Source: a virus. Taken from it: 39,764 nucleotides of DNA. The notes beneath the pieces were generated by a model. That model saw only the letters and a program-made list of their open reading frames with translations, searched no databases and was not told the DNA's origin. The translations under genes were made by a program, and so were the position numbers. Location of the stretch: positions 1 to 39,764 of the IMG/VR virus record IMGVR_UViG_3300021389_000055; one strand, given 5' to 3'. Positions 32,576 to 39,760 of the stretch are shown one piece after another; within the stretch, counting starts at the first letter, position 1; each line of letters begins with the position of its first letter.

Positions 32576-33580
32576 TTAATTAAACGCCTCTGTAGGACTA
32601 GCCTCAGGCGGTGGTGGTTGCATAATAGTTAATTGCTCAGGCTCCTTAGGAGCATTCGCGGGATTGTCAATAGCGTACTGCTTAGTGCCGTCGCTGTTCT
32701 GCTCGTAGTATCTGTTGCTTAGTCTATCGTAGAACATAGTAACAGTTCCTAGCTTTCCTACAATCTTCGGCTTCGCCTTAGTTATTGTAATCTCAACTTG
32801 GTTAGCGGCGTAAGGAACTCCGTTAGGGTCGTTGACTCCGAATGGACAACGCCAAACGCTAATCATCATCATTCCCTTACGTGACCACATTTGTCCACCC
32901 GCAATGTCATTGTATGTAGGCTTAGGTATAAATGAAATACCGTCCTGAATACGTGACTGAATATACTTAGTGTGAACAGAGATAATGGTGTGAACTCTGT
33001 GCTCCGCTGAATACTTACGCACCTTAGTGAGTACCGTACCGATTGCAAGGTCTTCACGCTGTCCTGACATAACGTCAGTGGTAAGCTCAGTAAACGGGTC
33101 AATAACACAGCCGTCCATTTTAAGTCCTGTAGATTCCTCTAACTCACCGACTGCTGTATAGAACCCTTCGATAGTCAAACTATTAAGCCCGCTGTCGATA
33201 ATAAAGAAGTGCTTCTCGATAAACTCAATAGCTTTAGCTACCTCTTCGTCTGTTGCACAAATCTCATCGAACGCTAGGAAAGGCTTACGCAAGTAAACCC
33301 ATAGCAATTCGCTAAACACCTCAGCGGGAGAACCCGTTTCAGGAGAGTAGACTGCGAACTTCCAACCGCTGTATTGCGCGACGTTCATAGTCATCTCCCA
33401 AGTAAACTGCGATTTACCCGCGTGTGCACCCGCATAAATATATGTGGTTGAACCCTTCTTCATTGAGTAGTATTCTGAAAGCATTGGTAAGCCTACCCAC
33501 TCACCTCGCTTGACTCCGTTAGTCCGTAGACTCATTAGGCTGTCCTTGACATCACCTAACTGAAATACATTGTTTCTCAT
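32576..33580 (-). CDS. RecA-fold replicative helicase (DnaB-like)
   Basis: A 334-residue P-loop ATPase. Walker A is AGAHAGKS (50-57), the Walker B Asp is D161 in CVIDPF, and HTIISVHTKY with the following KPTYNDIAGGQMWSRKG stretch corresponds to the DnaB/Twinkle C-terminal motifs including the arginine finger region. There is no primase domain. The C-terminus is Pro-rich (QPPPPEASPTEAFN). It likely unwinds DNA for the host polymerase, as no phage polymerase or primase is encoded here. Confidence 0.82.
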   Translation of the reverse strand: MRNNVFQLGDVKDSLMSLRTNGVKRGEWVGLPMLSEYYSMKKGSTTYIYAGAHAGKSQFTWEMTMNVAQYSGWKFAVYSPETGSPAEVFSELLWVYLRKPFLAFDEICATDEEVAKAIEFIEKHFFIIDSGLNSLTIEGFYTAVGELEESTGLKMDGCVIDPFTELTTDVMSGQREDLAIGTVLTKVRKYSAEHRVHTIISVHTKYIQSRIQDGISFIPKPTYNDIAGGQMWSRKGMMMISVWRCPFGVNDPNGVPYAANQVEITITKAKPKIVGKLGTVTMFYDRLSNRYYEQNSDGTKQYAIDNPANAPKEPEQLTIMQPPPPEASPTEAFN

Positions 33581-33597
33581 ATCTGCCCTTTTATATT

Positions 33598-33891
33598 TTA
33601 TGAGTAGAACTTAGCTAGTTGAGCGTTAGCGATAGCCAACTCCTTCTTAACCTTGTCCAATTCTTTTAACTTGTCTAGAGCTTCGTGCTTGTCGTCCAAC
33701 GCTTTGTTTAAGATAGCATCAAACGTGCTGTGCTGTTGCTCTAGATAGATAGTCCAATTAATGATTCGCGCCGTAGCATCTCTCATCTCTGTAATCTCAG
33801 GATTGGAGGATTTCTCCGACCATTTGATAGCTAAGTCACAAACCGTTTGAAGGTCGCTGTGTGCCTGTAGCTTTATTAAATCTCTAGCCAT
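33598..33891 (-). CDS. Small coiled-coil protein after tRNA-like element
   Basis: A 97-residue helical protein; the second half (LDDKHEALDKLKELDKVKK) is a likely coiled coil. No family recognised. It follows the tRNA-like element by 19 bases and precedes the helicase gene, so a helicase-loading or accessory role is possible but unproven. Confidence 0.6.
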   Translation of the reverse strand: MARDLIKLQAHSDLQTVCDLAIKWSEKSSNPEITEMRDATARIINWTIYLEQQHSTFDAILNKALDDKHEALDKLKELDKVKKELAIANAQLAKFYS

Positions 33892-33910
33892 AAGTGTAAT
33901 TTAAGTTAGG

Positions 33911-33965
33911 AGAGTGTCGGGGAATCGAACCCCGACCTAGCATAAGACTATGTACCATACACTCT
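33911..33965 (-). tRNA. Minimal tRNA-like element lacking a full D-arm
   Basis: A perfect seven-base acceptor stem (AGAGTGT with ACACTCT) and a perfect T-arm (CGGGG-TTCGATT-CCCCG) stack into 12 continuous base pairs. Only 24 nt lie between them, instead of about 41, with one weak hairpin (CATA-GTCT-TATG). So the element is 55 nt, with no D-stem and no standard anticodon arm; a TGGTA piece recalls a D-loop. CCA is not encoded and the base after the stem is C. It lies in an 82-base gap between two genes and could be an mRNA processing signal, a tRNA mimic, or a degenerate tRNA. Confidence 0.6.
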
Positions 33966-33973
33966 AAAGCCGT

Positions 33974-34237
33974 TTAGAACGGCAAGTCATCTGAAGGTGC
34001 TGCCTGATTAACAGGAGCCGCCTTTGCTTCGCCACCCTGTGCGGTAGGCTTGAAGTTGTCAATCTGTGCGTAAGGGTTTCCGTCACGTCCTGTGAGGATT
34101 TCTAGGTTTACCCAACCCGCCGCGTTCTTCTCAGCGTTTAACTTCTCGAAGTCATTAGGTCCGAAAGACAATTTAGTAATCTGTCCGAACTTAGTAGTAA
34201 TACCTTTTGCTTTTCCTACGTAAATCTTGTCGCTCAT
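33974..34237 (-). CDS. SSB-like single-stranded DNA binding protein (small)
   Basis: An 87-residue protein with a compact beta-rich core (IYVGKAKGITTKFGQITKLSFG) and an Ala/Gly/Gln-rich linker ending in DDLPF, the acidic hydrophobic tip by which SSB proteins recruit partners. It is shorter than bacterial SSB (about 170 residues). The ATG at 34237 is chosen over a GTG at 34252. It stands among recombination and replication genes. Confidence 0.7.
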   Translation of the reverse strand: MSDKIYVGKAKGITTKFGQITKLSFGPNDFEKLNAEKNAAGWVNLEILTGRDGNPYAQIDNFKPTAQGGEAKAAPVNQAAPSDDLPF

Positions 34238-34294
34238 AAATCTGTGTTGCACGTCTGCTAGTTAAGGGCGTCCCCAAGTTAAAAATAATTGTTA

Positions 34295-35086
34295 TTAAAT
34301 GTTTCCTACTACTGCGCTGTAAGGTTTGTAGTTACCCTCTATAAAAAGGTGTTCGTATTGCAGAACTGAATCTTCAAACATCTTTTTGCCCTTCGCTATA
34401 AACTCAGGCGTCGCTTTAAATATACCGACCTCATAGGGAAAGGTCTTCGTTATCACTGCGAAGTGAAACTCCTCAGCCTGAAACAACTCAGTGTAAAGAT
34501 ACGCTTGGCGTGGGTAACTTCCGTACCACGCGTTGCGCTTCCAATCACTCAAGCCCTTCGCTGAGGTCTTTAAGTCCAACAGAGTTGGCGCGCTGAACCC
34601 GTCGCCTAGTAGCAAATCACCTTTGCCCTTCACCGCAATCTTGTTGCCTGAGGGTGTAGTGACAGTCGCTGTAGCCGCTAGCTCAGGTTGCCTCTCTGTG
34701 AACCTTCCCACAAACTCCTGAAGCTCAGGTACTTTGTGAAGTTTATCTACCATACTGCTAACTAAGTTATAGTCAGTAGTGGGTAGAACTAGCTTGTCAG
34801 GATTCTCTTGCTTGGCCAACTTGTAGGCCTTCGTCGCTCTAGTCCCTTCAACTAGTAATCTGTTATCAACTCCTTCGAGGTATATATTGTGGACCGCTGT
34901 ACCAATGTCAAAATAAGATTGACTAGGGTAGGACCACTTCCCTTTAAGGAATAGGTCAAACTTGGTAGGCGACTCGTCTAAGATACCTAGCATTGAGTTA
35001 CTTAGTGCTGTCTTGTCTGCGAAATAGAAAGTATCGTCTCCTAGTTCGTCAGCTATTCTGTGGTTACTAAAAGTGAATCCCGACAT
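34295..35086 (-). CDS. RecE/Cas4-like PDDEXK exonuclease (DUF3799-like)
   Basis: A 263-residue nuclease. GTAVH (62-66) with E71, then D157 in KGKGDLL, DLK (171-173) and Q194 in YPRQAYLY follow the RecB/RecE/Cas4-type active site. It would resect double-strand ends to give single strands for the ERF annealing protein encoded next door, a common phage recombination pair. It overlaps the next gene by 20 bases. Confidence 0.85.
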   Translation of the reverse strand: MSGFTFSNHRIADELGDDTFYFADKTALSNSMLGILDESPTKFDLFLKGKWSYPSQSYFDIGTAVHNIYLEGVDNRLLVEGTRATKAYKLAKQENPDKLVLPTTDYNLVSSMVDKLHKVPELQEFVGRFTERQPELAATATVTTPSGNKIAVKGKGDLLLGDGFSAPTLLDLKTSAKGLSDWKRNAWYGSYPRQAYLYTELFQAEEFHFAVITKTFPYEVGIFKATPEFIAKGKKMFEDSVLQYEHLFIEGNYKPYSAVVGNI

Positions 35087-35360
35087 CTGTGTATACTATT
35101 TCGATTAGCTCCTTCATTGTAAGTTCGTCAAGAAGACCTCTGCGTTCTGCGCCTCGAACCGTTTCTAGCGTGTGTAATACAATAGACTGCAACAAGGCAG
35201 ACTCGTATATACCCGCAACAGCTAAAGCGTCTTCAGCGTTGTCTGTCAACTCCTCTCCGTACAATTCGTCGATTAGGAAGTTCACTGAGGACTCAGGGAA
35301 TTTGTATTCCTCAAGTACCTCAGCGTTGACCTCTGTTGTTAACGTGCTTCCCGTAATCAT
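35067..35360 (-). CDS. Hypothetical acidic protein between annealing protein and exonuclease
   Basis: A 97-residue acidic, mostly helical protein that I do not recognise. It is coupled to the ERF gene by TAATG and overlaps the exonuclease by 20 bases, so it may be a recombination accessory factor, for instance an adaptor between the two or an inhibitor of host RecBCD-type nuclease. Confidence 0.6.
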   Translation of the reverse strand: MITGSTLTTEVNAEVLEEYKFPESSVNFLIDELYGEELTDNAEDALAVAGIYESALLQSIVLHTLETVRGAERRGLLDELTMKELIEIVYTDVGIHF

Positions 35361-35902
35361 TATCCTAAGATTTCCTTACGCATCGCTTCGGACGCGTTGT
35401 ACTTAGAATCTAATGCGGCTTTAACAGCATCAACATTACCCGCCGCAACCGCCGCCTTCATAGACTCGATTTGCTTAGCGTTCGGGATTGGCTTCATAGC
35501 CGCCTTCGGCTTGTGGTCATTAGAAGCGTCAGCGTCCTTCGTGTCGTCGATTAAGAACATTCCGTTCATTGCGTACTTACGAGCGTAAGAACTAGATGAA
35601 CCGAAAGACTGAGCGATATCCATACCCTTGCGATTAGGGTCGACACCTGCCTGTGCTGTTGCTGAAACTGAATCCGTTCCGTCGCTAACAACTACCTTCG
35701 AGGTAATAACAACCATACCGCCTAGCTCCTCTACTGAGTCGCTGATAGTCATAGACAATCCGTTTGCATTAAGAAGTGGCTTAACCGCTTCGAGAATGTC
35801 TTCTGCGCTTCGATAGTTATACTTACCAAAGTTGTTGCGTTGATTCTTAGGAGCCTTTAGCTCCGATTGCACTGCGATTAGTGCGCTGTTCAAGTTACTC
35901 AT
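35360..35902 (-). CDS. erf: ERF-family single-strand annealing protein
   Basis: A 180-residue recombinase. APKNQRNNFGKYNYRSAED at 18-36 is the signature start of ERF proteins, followed by the Gly-rich AQSFGSSSSYARKYAM segment (98-113) that fits the family's conserved core. A helical C-terminal domain follows from about 135. It anneals complementary strands during recombination-dependent replication or repair. Confidence 0.9.
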   Translation of the reverse strand: MSNLNSALIAVQSELKAPKNQRNNFGKYNYRSAEDILEAVKPLLNANGLSMTISDSVEELGGMVVITSKVVVSDGTDSVSATAQAGVDPNRKGMDIAQSFGSSSSYARKYAMNGMFLIDDTKDADASNDHKPKAAMKPIPNAKQIESMKAAVAAGNVDAVKAALDSKYNASEAMRKEILG

Positions 35903-35912
35903 ATATAATTGT

Positions 35913-36140
35913 TTAATTGATTACTTCTTCAGTGTGTGAATAGGCTATCAGGTTGTTAACGCCTGAGGTCTTAACCACGTTCGCTACTATATAACCTTTA
36001 CGCTTATTGCTTAGTGCATCCTTAGCAGTGAATAGGTCATCGTAGTAGGCCGTTTTACCGCTGAGCTGTGCCCAAGTACCTTTTGTTGTGAGATAATCGC
36101 CTGAGCGCGTTCTAACGCAATAGTTTTCTGTGTACTGCAT
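35913..36140 (-). CDS. Hypothetical small protein
   Basis: A 75-residue protein, unrecognised, with a strand-rich pattern (YCVRTRSGDYLTTKGTWAQ). The ATG at 36140 is chosen; the frame runs further upstream into the control region. It is the first gene after the 36141-36284 control region, ahead of the recombination genes. Confidence 0.55.
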   Translation of the reverse strand: MQYTENYCVRTRSGDYLTTKGTWAQLSGKTAYYDDLFTAKDALSNKRKGYIVANVVKTSGVNNLIAYSHTEEVIN

Positions 36141-36191
36141 ATAAATTATTTTAGTTAATACTAATAGTTGCCTGACGTCAGTACCTAACTG

Positions 36192-36208
36192 AACCCCCAA
36201 AAGGGGTT
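36192..36208. promoter_or_regulatory. Perfect hairpin in control region
   Basis: AACCCC and GGGGTT pair perfectly around CAAAA. No T-run on either side in the leftward direction, so it may be an mRNA leader structure or protein-binding site rather than a terminator. Confidence 0.5.
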
Positions 36209-36209
36209 C

Positions 36210-36247
36210 TACTCAGGTTCTAACTTATATAGTTTCTAACTCAGTAT
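36210..36247 (-). promoter_or_regulatory. Leftward control module shared with the left end
   Basis: On the - strand, ATACTGAGTTAG (36247-36236), AAAC and TATATA (36231-36226) repeat the module at 280-302. On the + strand, TACTCAGGT (36210-36218) and CTAACTTATA (36220-36229) repeat 268-276 and 199-208. Three shared words in 40 bases in the same AT-rich setting indicate a common regulator or promoter type. The full gap 36141-36284 contains no gene. Confidence 0.55.
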
Positions 36248-36284
36248 GAGTAACAGGGTTACACTCTTATATACGACGTTTGAA

Positions 36285-37001
36285 CTACGATTCCTGCAAA
36301 TCCTCAACATAAACTGCTAAAGTATTTGTAGATATTGCTCCAATGTACTCATTATCAAGCCATTCCGATAAGAAAAATAATTCAATATTATTTCTGTAAT
36401 CGGTTTCGCCATACGGGGTCCACTCCTTAGCAGAGTGTCCTGAACGTAGGTCCGCGCACTTGCGCTTAATAGCGTCTAGTAAATCGTAAACCTTAGCCTT
36501 CGTGAGACCCAACTCCGTAGCTACCTCGTCAACTGAACGCTGTCCGTTCAACCTGTAGTCTAAGTATTTATATTCTGTAGTTGTTAGAATATCCATAACA
36601 GCCTCTAGCTTAACGTCGATTTCGTCACGCTTAGTAAAGTCAACGTCTTCGTGCTTTAGTCCCTCAGGTAGTGTAAGGTCAGTATACTCGTAAGCGTTTG
36701 TAGCACCCTCTACAAAGTCGTCTATGTTTTGTAAATGAACTTGACGCTTCGCACGCTTGGTCCACTTAACAGCATCTGCAAAGGCTAGCTTATAGACAGC
36801 GTAAACGGTGTTCTCTAAGTGCTTAGCAGTCTCGTAGCTGAGGTCAGCGTTAAACTGACGCATAAGGCCTTCGGTTATGTACGCTCTATAAACTTCCTCT
36901 AGGTCAACGCTTAGCCTGTCATAGTCAGCGCGTATACCACTGCGGTAGTATTTAGGATTGTCTAGAACTTCGCCTAGTTTCTTCTCTGTAAATCTAATCA
37001 T
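36285..37001 (-). CDS. Sigma-region-4-like transcription regulator
   Basis: A 238-residue protein. Residues about 135-190 (LTTTEYKYLDYRLNGQ, then SVDEVATELGLTKAKVYDLLDAI) form a helix-turn-helix like sigma region 4, which contacts -35 DNA. The N-terminal 130 residues are helical and charged, without a clear region 2. It may be an early regulator acting with host RNA polymerase. It overlaps the upstream gene by eight bases and is followed by a control region that could be its target. Confidence 0.6.
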   Translation of the reverse strand: MIRFTEKKLGEVLDNPKYYRSGIRADYDRLSVDLEEVYRAYITEGLMRQFNADLSYETAKHLENTVYAVYKLAFADAVKWTKRAKRQVHLQNIDDFVEGATNAYEYTDLTLPEGLKHEDVDFTKRDEIDVKLEAVMDILTTTEYKYLDYRLNGQRSVDEVATELGLTKAKVYDLLDAIKRKCADLRSGHSAKEWTPYGETDYRNNIELFFLSEWLDNEYIGAISTNTLAVYVEDLQES

Positions 37002-37206
37002 AATATTCGTTTTGTGGGTCGTAAGTTAATTCACTAAATGTCTTGCTTCGAAAGGCTCCGTAATCTTCGCCGTTCTCGTCGGTAATGGCTACCATACCTA
37101 CCTCGTTGCTCATTGTAATTCCTAGCTCTTCGCCTTCATTAATGAACTCGTTGTATTGGTACTCAGCATCTAGAAAATTGTCTGTGATATTGTTTTGTAA
37201 ATTCAT
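36994..37206 (-). CDS. Small acidic early protein
   Basis: A 70-residue acidic protein, unrecognised, with an Asn/Glu-rich N-terminus and Tyr near the end. It overlaps the regulator gene by eight bases. Small acidic proteins early in infection often act on host factors, but no specific target is seen. Confidence 0.55.
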   Translation of the reverse strand: MNLQNNITDNFLDAEYQYNEFINEGEELGITMSNEVGMVAITDENGEDYGAFRSKTFSELTYDPQNEYYD

Positions 37207-37209
37207 TGT

Positions 37210-37470
37210 TTAGTGTATTAGGTTAGTTCTCCAAAATCCTTCAAATTCATAAGTCCCGTAGTAAGTCTTTATAATTATTGTAAAGTCTCCTTCAGGTGTC
37301 ATTGAACGCTCTATACTATGCAGAGTATCCATAGCGTTAAACTCGTCTTCGATTAGCTTAACGTACTTCTCCGTAATCTCGTTCCCTTCCTTCGCATCAG
37401 CAAAGTTCTGAAACTCCTCTAGTTGGCTACCGAAAAACTCAGCAACCGAAAAAATCCTTTCTTCTTTCAT
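37210..37470 (-). CDS. Hypothetical early protein
   Basis: An 86-residue acidic protein, unrecognised; helical first half (FSVAEFFGSQLEEFQNF), beta-strands in the second half. Its start overlaps the stop of the upstream 36-residue membrane protein (ATGA). Confidence 0.6.
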   Translation of the reverse strand: MKEERIFSVAEFFGSQLEEFQNFADAKEGNEITEKYVKLIEDEFNAMDTLHSIERSMTPEGDFTIIIKTYYGTYEFEGFWRTNLIH

Positions 37471-37577
37471 TTGATAGCAAATAAATAATTACACAAAAAT
37501 AGGCTTAGAACTGAACTCATTGTCATAATCAATCCTGCCCACAATAATAGCACGGCCTTAGTAAGGCGCGTCTTCAT
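37467..37577 (-). CDS. Tiny membrane protein (36 aa)
   Basis: A basic start (MKTRLTKA) leads into a long hydrophobic helix (VLLLWAGLIMTMSSVLSLFL). It ends by ATGA overlap with the next gene and starts inside the end of the upstream one. Likely a single-pass inner-membrane peptide of unknown role. Confidence 0.5.
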   Translation of the reverse strand: MKTRLTKAVLLLWAGLIMTMSSVLSLFLCNYLFAIK

Positions 37578-37809
37578 TAATCCTCCACTCTTGATACTTT
37601 GCATTTTCTTTAAGTGTTAAGTTAATAATATCTCCCTTCGCTATAGGCCCTACGGACCTCATAGCTTCACCTCTAAAGGCTTTAACCACCCCGAAGTGTA
37701 TCTCATATACATCGGAGCGATTAAGGGCTAGAAACTGCTGCTCTAGCGTTACCTCTTCTATAACCTCTTCGAGGTCTAGCTGAGCAAAATTGTAAAGTGA
37801 GTTGTTCAT
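37558..37809 (-). CDS. Hypothetical early protein
   Basis: An 83-residue acidic protein that I do not recognise; helical N-terminus (LDLEEVIEEVTLEQQF) and a small beta region. One base separates it from the 346-residue gene upstream. Confidence 0.6.
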   Translation of the reverse strand: MNNSLYNFAQLDLEEVIEEVTLEQQFLALNRSDVYEIHFGVVKAFRGEAMRSVGPIAKGDIINLTLKENAKYQEWRINEDAPY

Positions 37810-37810
37810 A

Positions 37811-38851
37811 CTATTCTACATTTAAATTAATACCTAAGCCTTTAAGCATCTCGCAAGATACTATGTGACCTGCTAGCTCTCTAGTGTGGAACTCTAACTC
37901 TTCACGCTCTATAATAGTATTAAAGGTAGCAACCTCGCCTTCGCTGTTGTTTCTCATTCTCCAAACGTCTTGATGCTTCGAGTTCTTGCGCTTCGGCTTG
38001 TCAATAGTTATGCAGATAGTCCCTTCAAGCATTGCGGCTTCGCTGAACATACGAACTAGGCAGTTTCTGTAAGTAAACGAACGCTTACGTAGTTTCCCTG
38101 TGTGGTCCACTTCTAGCAAGTCGCTGTTTGTCAAGAACTTAGCCCTGAAGTCGTCAGGGTTAATGCCCTTTCTTAATTCGCTAGTAATCTCAGCAACAAC
38201 CGCTTCAAAGGCTTCGTCGAAAGCAGAACGCTCATTTGATTCAGCCTCGTCAGTCGCTAAAATCATATATTTGCGAGCCTCTCTAAAGGCCGTTAGCTCG
38301 TCGTTTAGCTCTTGAATGATAGCCTGAGCCGTATTTCCTAACAAAGTCTCTGTAAGGCCTTCCATTGCCTTCTTAGCCGCGTTTAGCCCGTTGCTTAGGT
38401 TAAGGTACATAGGGGCAGTGCCTTCTGTCCTGCCGTGCTCGGTTCTGTCACCGCCCTTCATTGAAAGGCTAGACGTGACCTTTGCATTGATTAGGCCCGT
38501 TCCTGCTACCTTGTCCCAATCCTCTGTAAAGTAATCAACCGAGCGCACAAAAGACAGCGTGAAAACTAGCGAGCCTAATGGTATGGGAATTATAGCTTCA
38601 ATGCTGTCGAACTTCTCGCCTTGGTGCTTAAAATACAAAGATTCTTCGCCTTTTCTATTGGTGCGGTGAGAGTTGCGGCCCTTCATTGTCGGTTTAGACC
38701 CGTTCTCCTGTAACTGAGAAATAAAGGCCTTCACTGCTTTCGTAGCTAGGTCCAATTCTTTTTGGTCTCTGTTTCCAATGATTACGTTGACAGCCGAACG
38801 TCTAGCCTTTAGCTGTGGGCTTAATTGCTTAATGTCTGTAAATGATAACAT
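37811..38851 (-). CDS. Large early protein of unknown function
   Basis: A 346-residue soluble protein, the largest early gene, with no motif I recognise. It has a basic segment near 60-70 (KGRNSHRTNRKGEE), a Gly-rich polar loop near 130-145, a long helical middle (160-230) and a second basic stretch near 285-295 (DKPKRKNSKHQ). Basic patches suggest nucleic-acid contact. It follows the acidic early protein by 18 bases. Confidence 0.7.
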   Translation of the reverse strand: MLSFTDIKQLSPQLKARRSAVNVIIGNRDQKELDLATKAVKAFISQLQENGSKPTMKGRNSHRTNRKGEESLYFKHQGEKFDSIEAIIPIPLGSLVFTLSFVRSVDYFTEDWDKVAGTGLINAKVTSSLSMKGGDRTEHGRTEGTAPMYLNLSNGLNAAKKAMEGLTETLLGNTAQAIIQELNDELTAFREARKYMILATDEAESNERSAFDEAFEAVVAEITSELRKGINPDDFRAKFLTNSDLLEVDHTGKLRKRSFTYRNCLVRMFSEAAMLEGTICITIDKPKRKNSKHQDVWRMRNNSEGEVATFNTIIEREELEFHTRELAGHIVSCEMLKGLGINLNVE

Positions 38852-38869
38852 AATAAAAAGTTGTTTAGT

Positions 38870-39328
38870 TTATCCGTAAATGATTCCGCCCAATAACAGG
38901 CACTGCAAAAACGCGTCGTGCGTATCTCCGTCGTCGTTCCCCTTCGCGAAGTCGTCTAGTATCCAATCCTCGTTTATCTGCATCTCGTTAAGATTCCCAT
39001 AGACGTCGTCTAGTGTAATAGTTTCGCTCAACGTTTGGTCGTCTGCTCCGTATTCCATTACGATTAAGTTACCCGCCTTAAATACCTGAGTCCAAACGTC
39101 TTCCGAGCAAATGTAGTAATCGCCTTTTACGTATTCTTCAGGGCTTCCCGCTTTTAGAATCTTCACCGCTTCCCGCGCTTCGTCGTATGCTTCCTTCGAG
39201 GTGCAGTCTAATTGTACTTCGCCATATCCGATTGACCCGCTACATAGCGAGTTCCAAAATAGTGCTAAGATAGCCTCGTCGTCTAGTTGGTAGGTGGGTT
39301 TTAAAACCGCCTTTAAATTTAAATCCAT
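38870..39328 (-). CDS. Strongly acidic early protein
   Basis: A 152-residue protein with about 30 Asp/Glu against about 9 Lys/Arg, most excess negative charge lying in the C-terminal half (TITLDD, INEDWILDDF, GNDDGDTHD). The pattern fits DNA-mimic anti-restriction proteins in charge and length, but no family motif is seen. It is preceded by a 99-base structured leader, so its expression may be controlled at RNA level. Confidence 0.65.
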   Translation of the reverse strand: MDLNLKAVLKPTYQLDDEAILALFWNSLCSGSIGYGEVQLDCTSKEAYDEAREAVKILKAGSPEEYVKGDYYICSEDVWTQVFKAGNLIVMEYGADDQTLSETITLDDVYGNLNEMQINEDWILDDFAKGNDDGDTHDAFLQCLLLGGIIYG

Positions 39329-39428
39329 TGTTCACGTGTTTAAGTGCCTTTTAAGGCTGTTAGGGGACGTTAACCGCAGTGAGCGGTATAAAGTGTCATT
39401 CACAACGTCCAACGCTCTTAGAAGCGTT
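39329..39428 (-). promoter_or_regulatory. Structured mRNA leader
   Basis: Reading leftward: hairpin AACGCT-TCTAAG-AGCGTT (39428-39411); outer stem GGACGTT/AACGTCC (39410-39404 with 39371-39365) enclosing GTG-AATGA-CAC and ACCGC-TCACT-GCGGT; then GCCT-TAAA-AGGC (39357-39346) and the palindrome CACGTG. Three neighbouring stems, one of them a multi-branched junction, in under 100 bases suggest a regulatory RNA, not a simple terminator (no T-run follows). Confidence 0.5.
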
Positions 39429-39532
39429 TAAAATAGGTTAATAAATAAGGAACCAACCAAGGCCAATAAAAGCAGTAAGGCGGTCCCACGAATGGCTAGG
39501 TCTTCGAAGCCCTTAACTTTAGCCCACTTCAT
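39428..39532 (-). CDS. Tiny membrane protein (34 aa)
   Basis: MKWAKVKGFEDLAIRGTALL leads into a hydrophobic helix ending LVGSLFINLF; a single-pass membrane peptide. It starts by TAATG overlap with the first early gene and its stop codon touches the first leader hairpin. Confidence 0.5.
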   Translation of the reverse strand: MKWAKVKGFEDLAIRGTALLLLLALVGSLFINLF

Positions 39533-39744
39533 TAGAAAACCTTTTGAAATTCCACGCTAACACTAGACAGAAAATCCCCGTCAGCAATGGCCTCGTCGCG
39601 TAGCTTATTAGCGAAGTTCTCCGCGTCTTCGAAGCGTTTGAATGCTCCTTCAATTTGCACAAAGGAACCTAGGCTACCTTGGCCCCTGTATACCACAATA
39701 AAAACGCCGTCTATTATGGCTTTAATGTCTTTTAAATTACTCAT
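39532..39744 (-). CDS. First early protein, hypothetical
   Basis: A 70-residue alpha/beta protein, unrecognised (FIVVYRGQGSLGSFVQIEG, then a helix DAENFANKLRDEAI). It is the rightmost gene and, if the ends are joined, the first gene behind the consensus promoter that spans the junction. Confidence 0.6.
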   Translation of the reverse strand: MSNLKDIKAIIDGVFIVVYRGQGSLGSFVQIEGAFKRFEDAENFANKLRDEAIADGDFLSSVSVEFQKVF

Positions 39745-39754
39745 AGGTCATTAG

Positions 39755-39760
39755 ATATTA
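39755..39760 (-). promoter_or_regulatory. Possible -10 box of an early promoter
   Basis: On the - strand TAATAT. If base 39764 is joined to base 1, TTGACA (- strand 19-14) lies exactly 17 bases upstream. The pair would drive the first early gene from a start point only a few bases before its ATG. This needs a circular or permuted genome, which the window itself cannot show. Confidence 0.35.

Noticed and set aside
34331-34350. TATAAAAAG sequence on the + strand inside the exonuclease gene
   Set aside because: It lacks the TTCGTAAAT half and points against the local genes, so it is not counted as a late promoter.
25264-39744. Integrase, DNA polymerase or primase in the leftward arm
   Set aside because: No frame shows tyrosine/serine recombinase, polymerase or primase motifs; the helicase has no primase domain.
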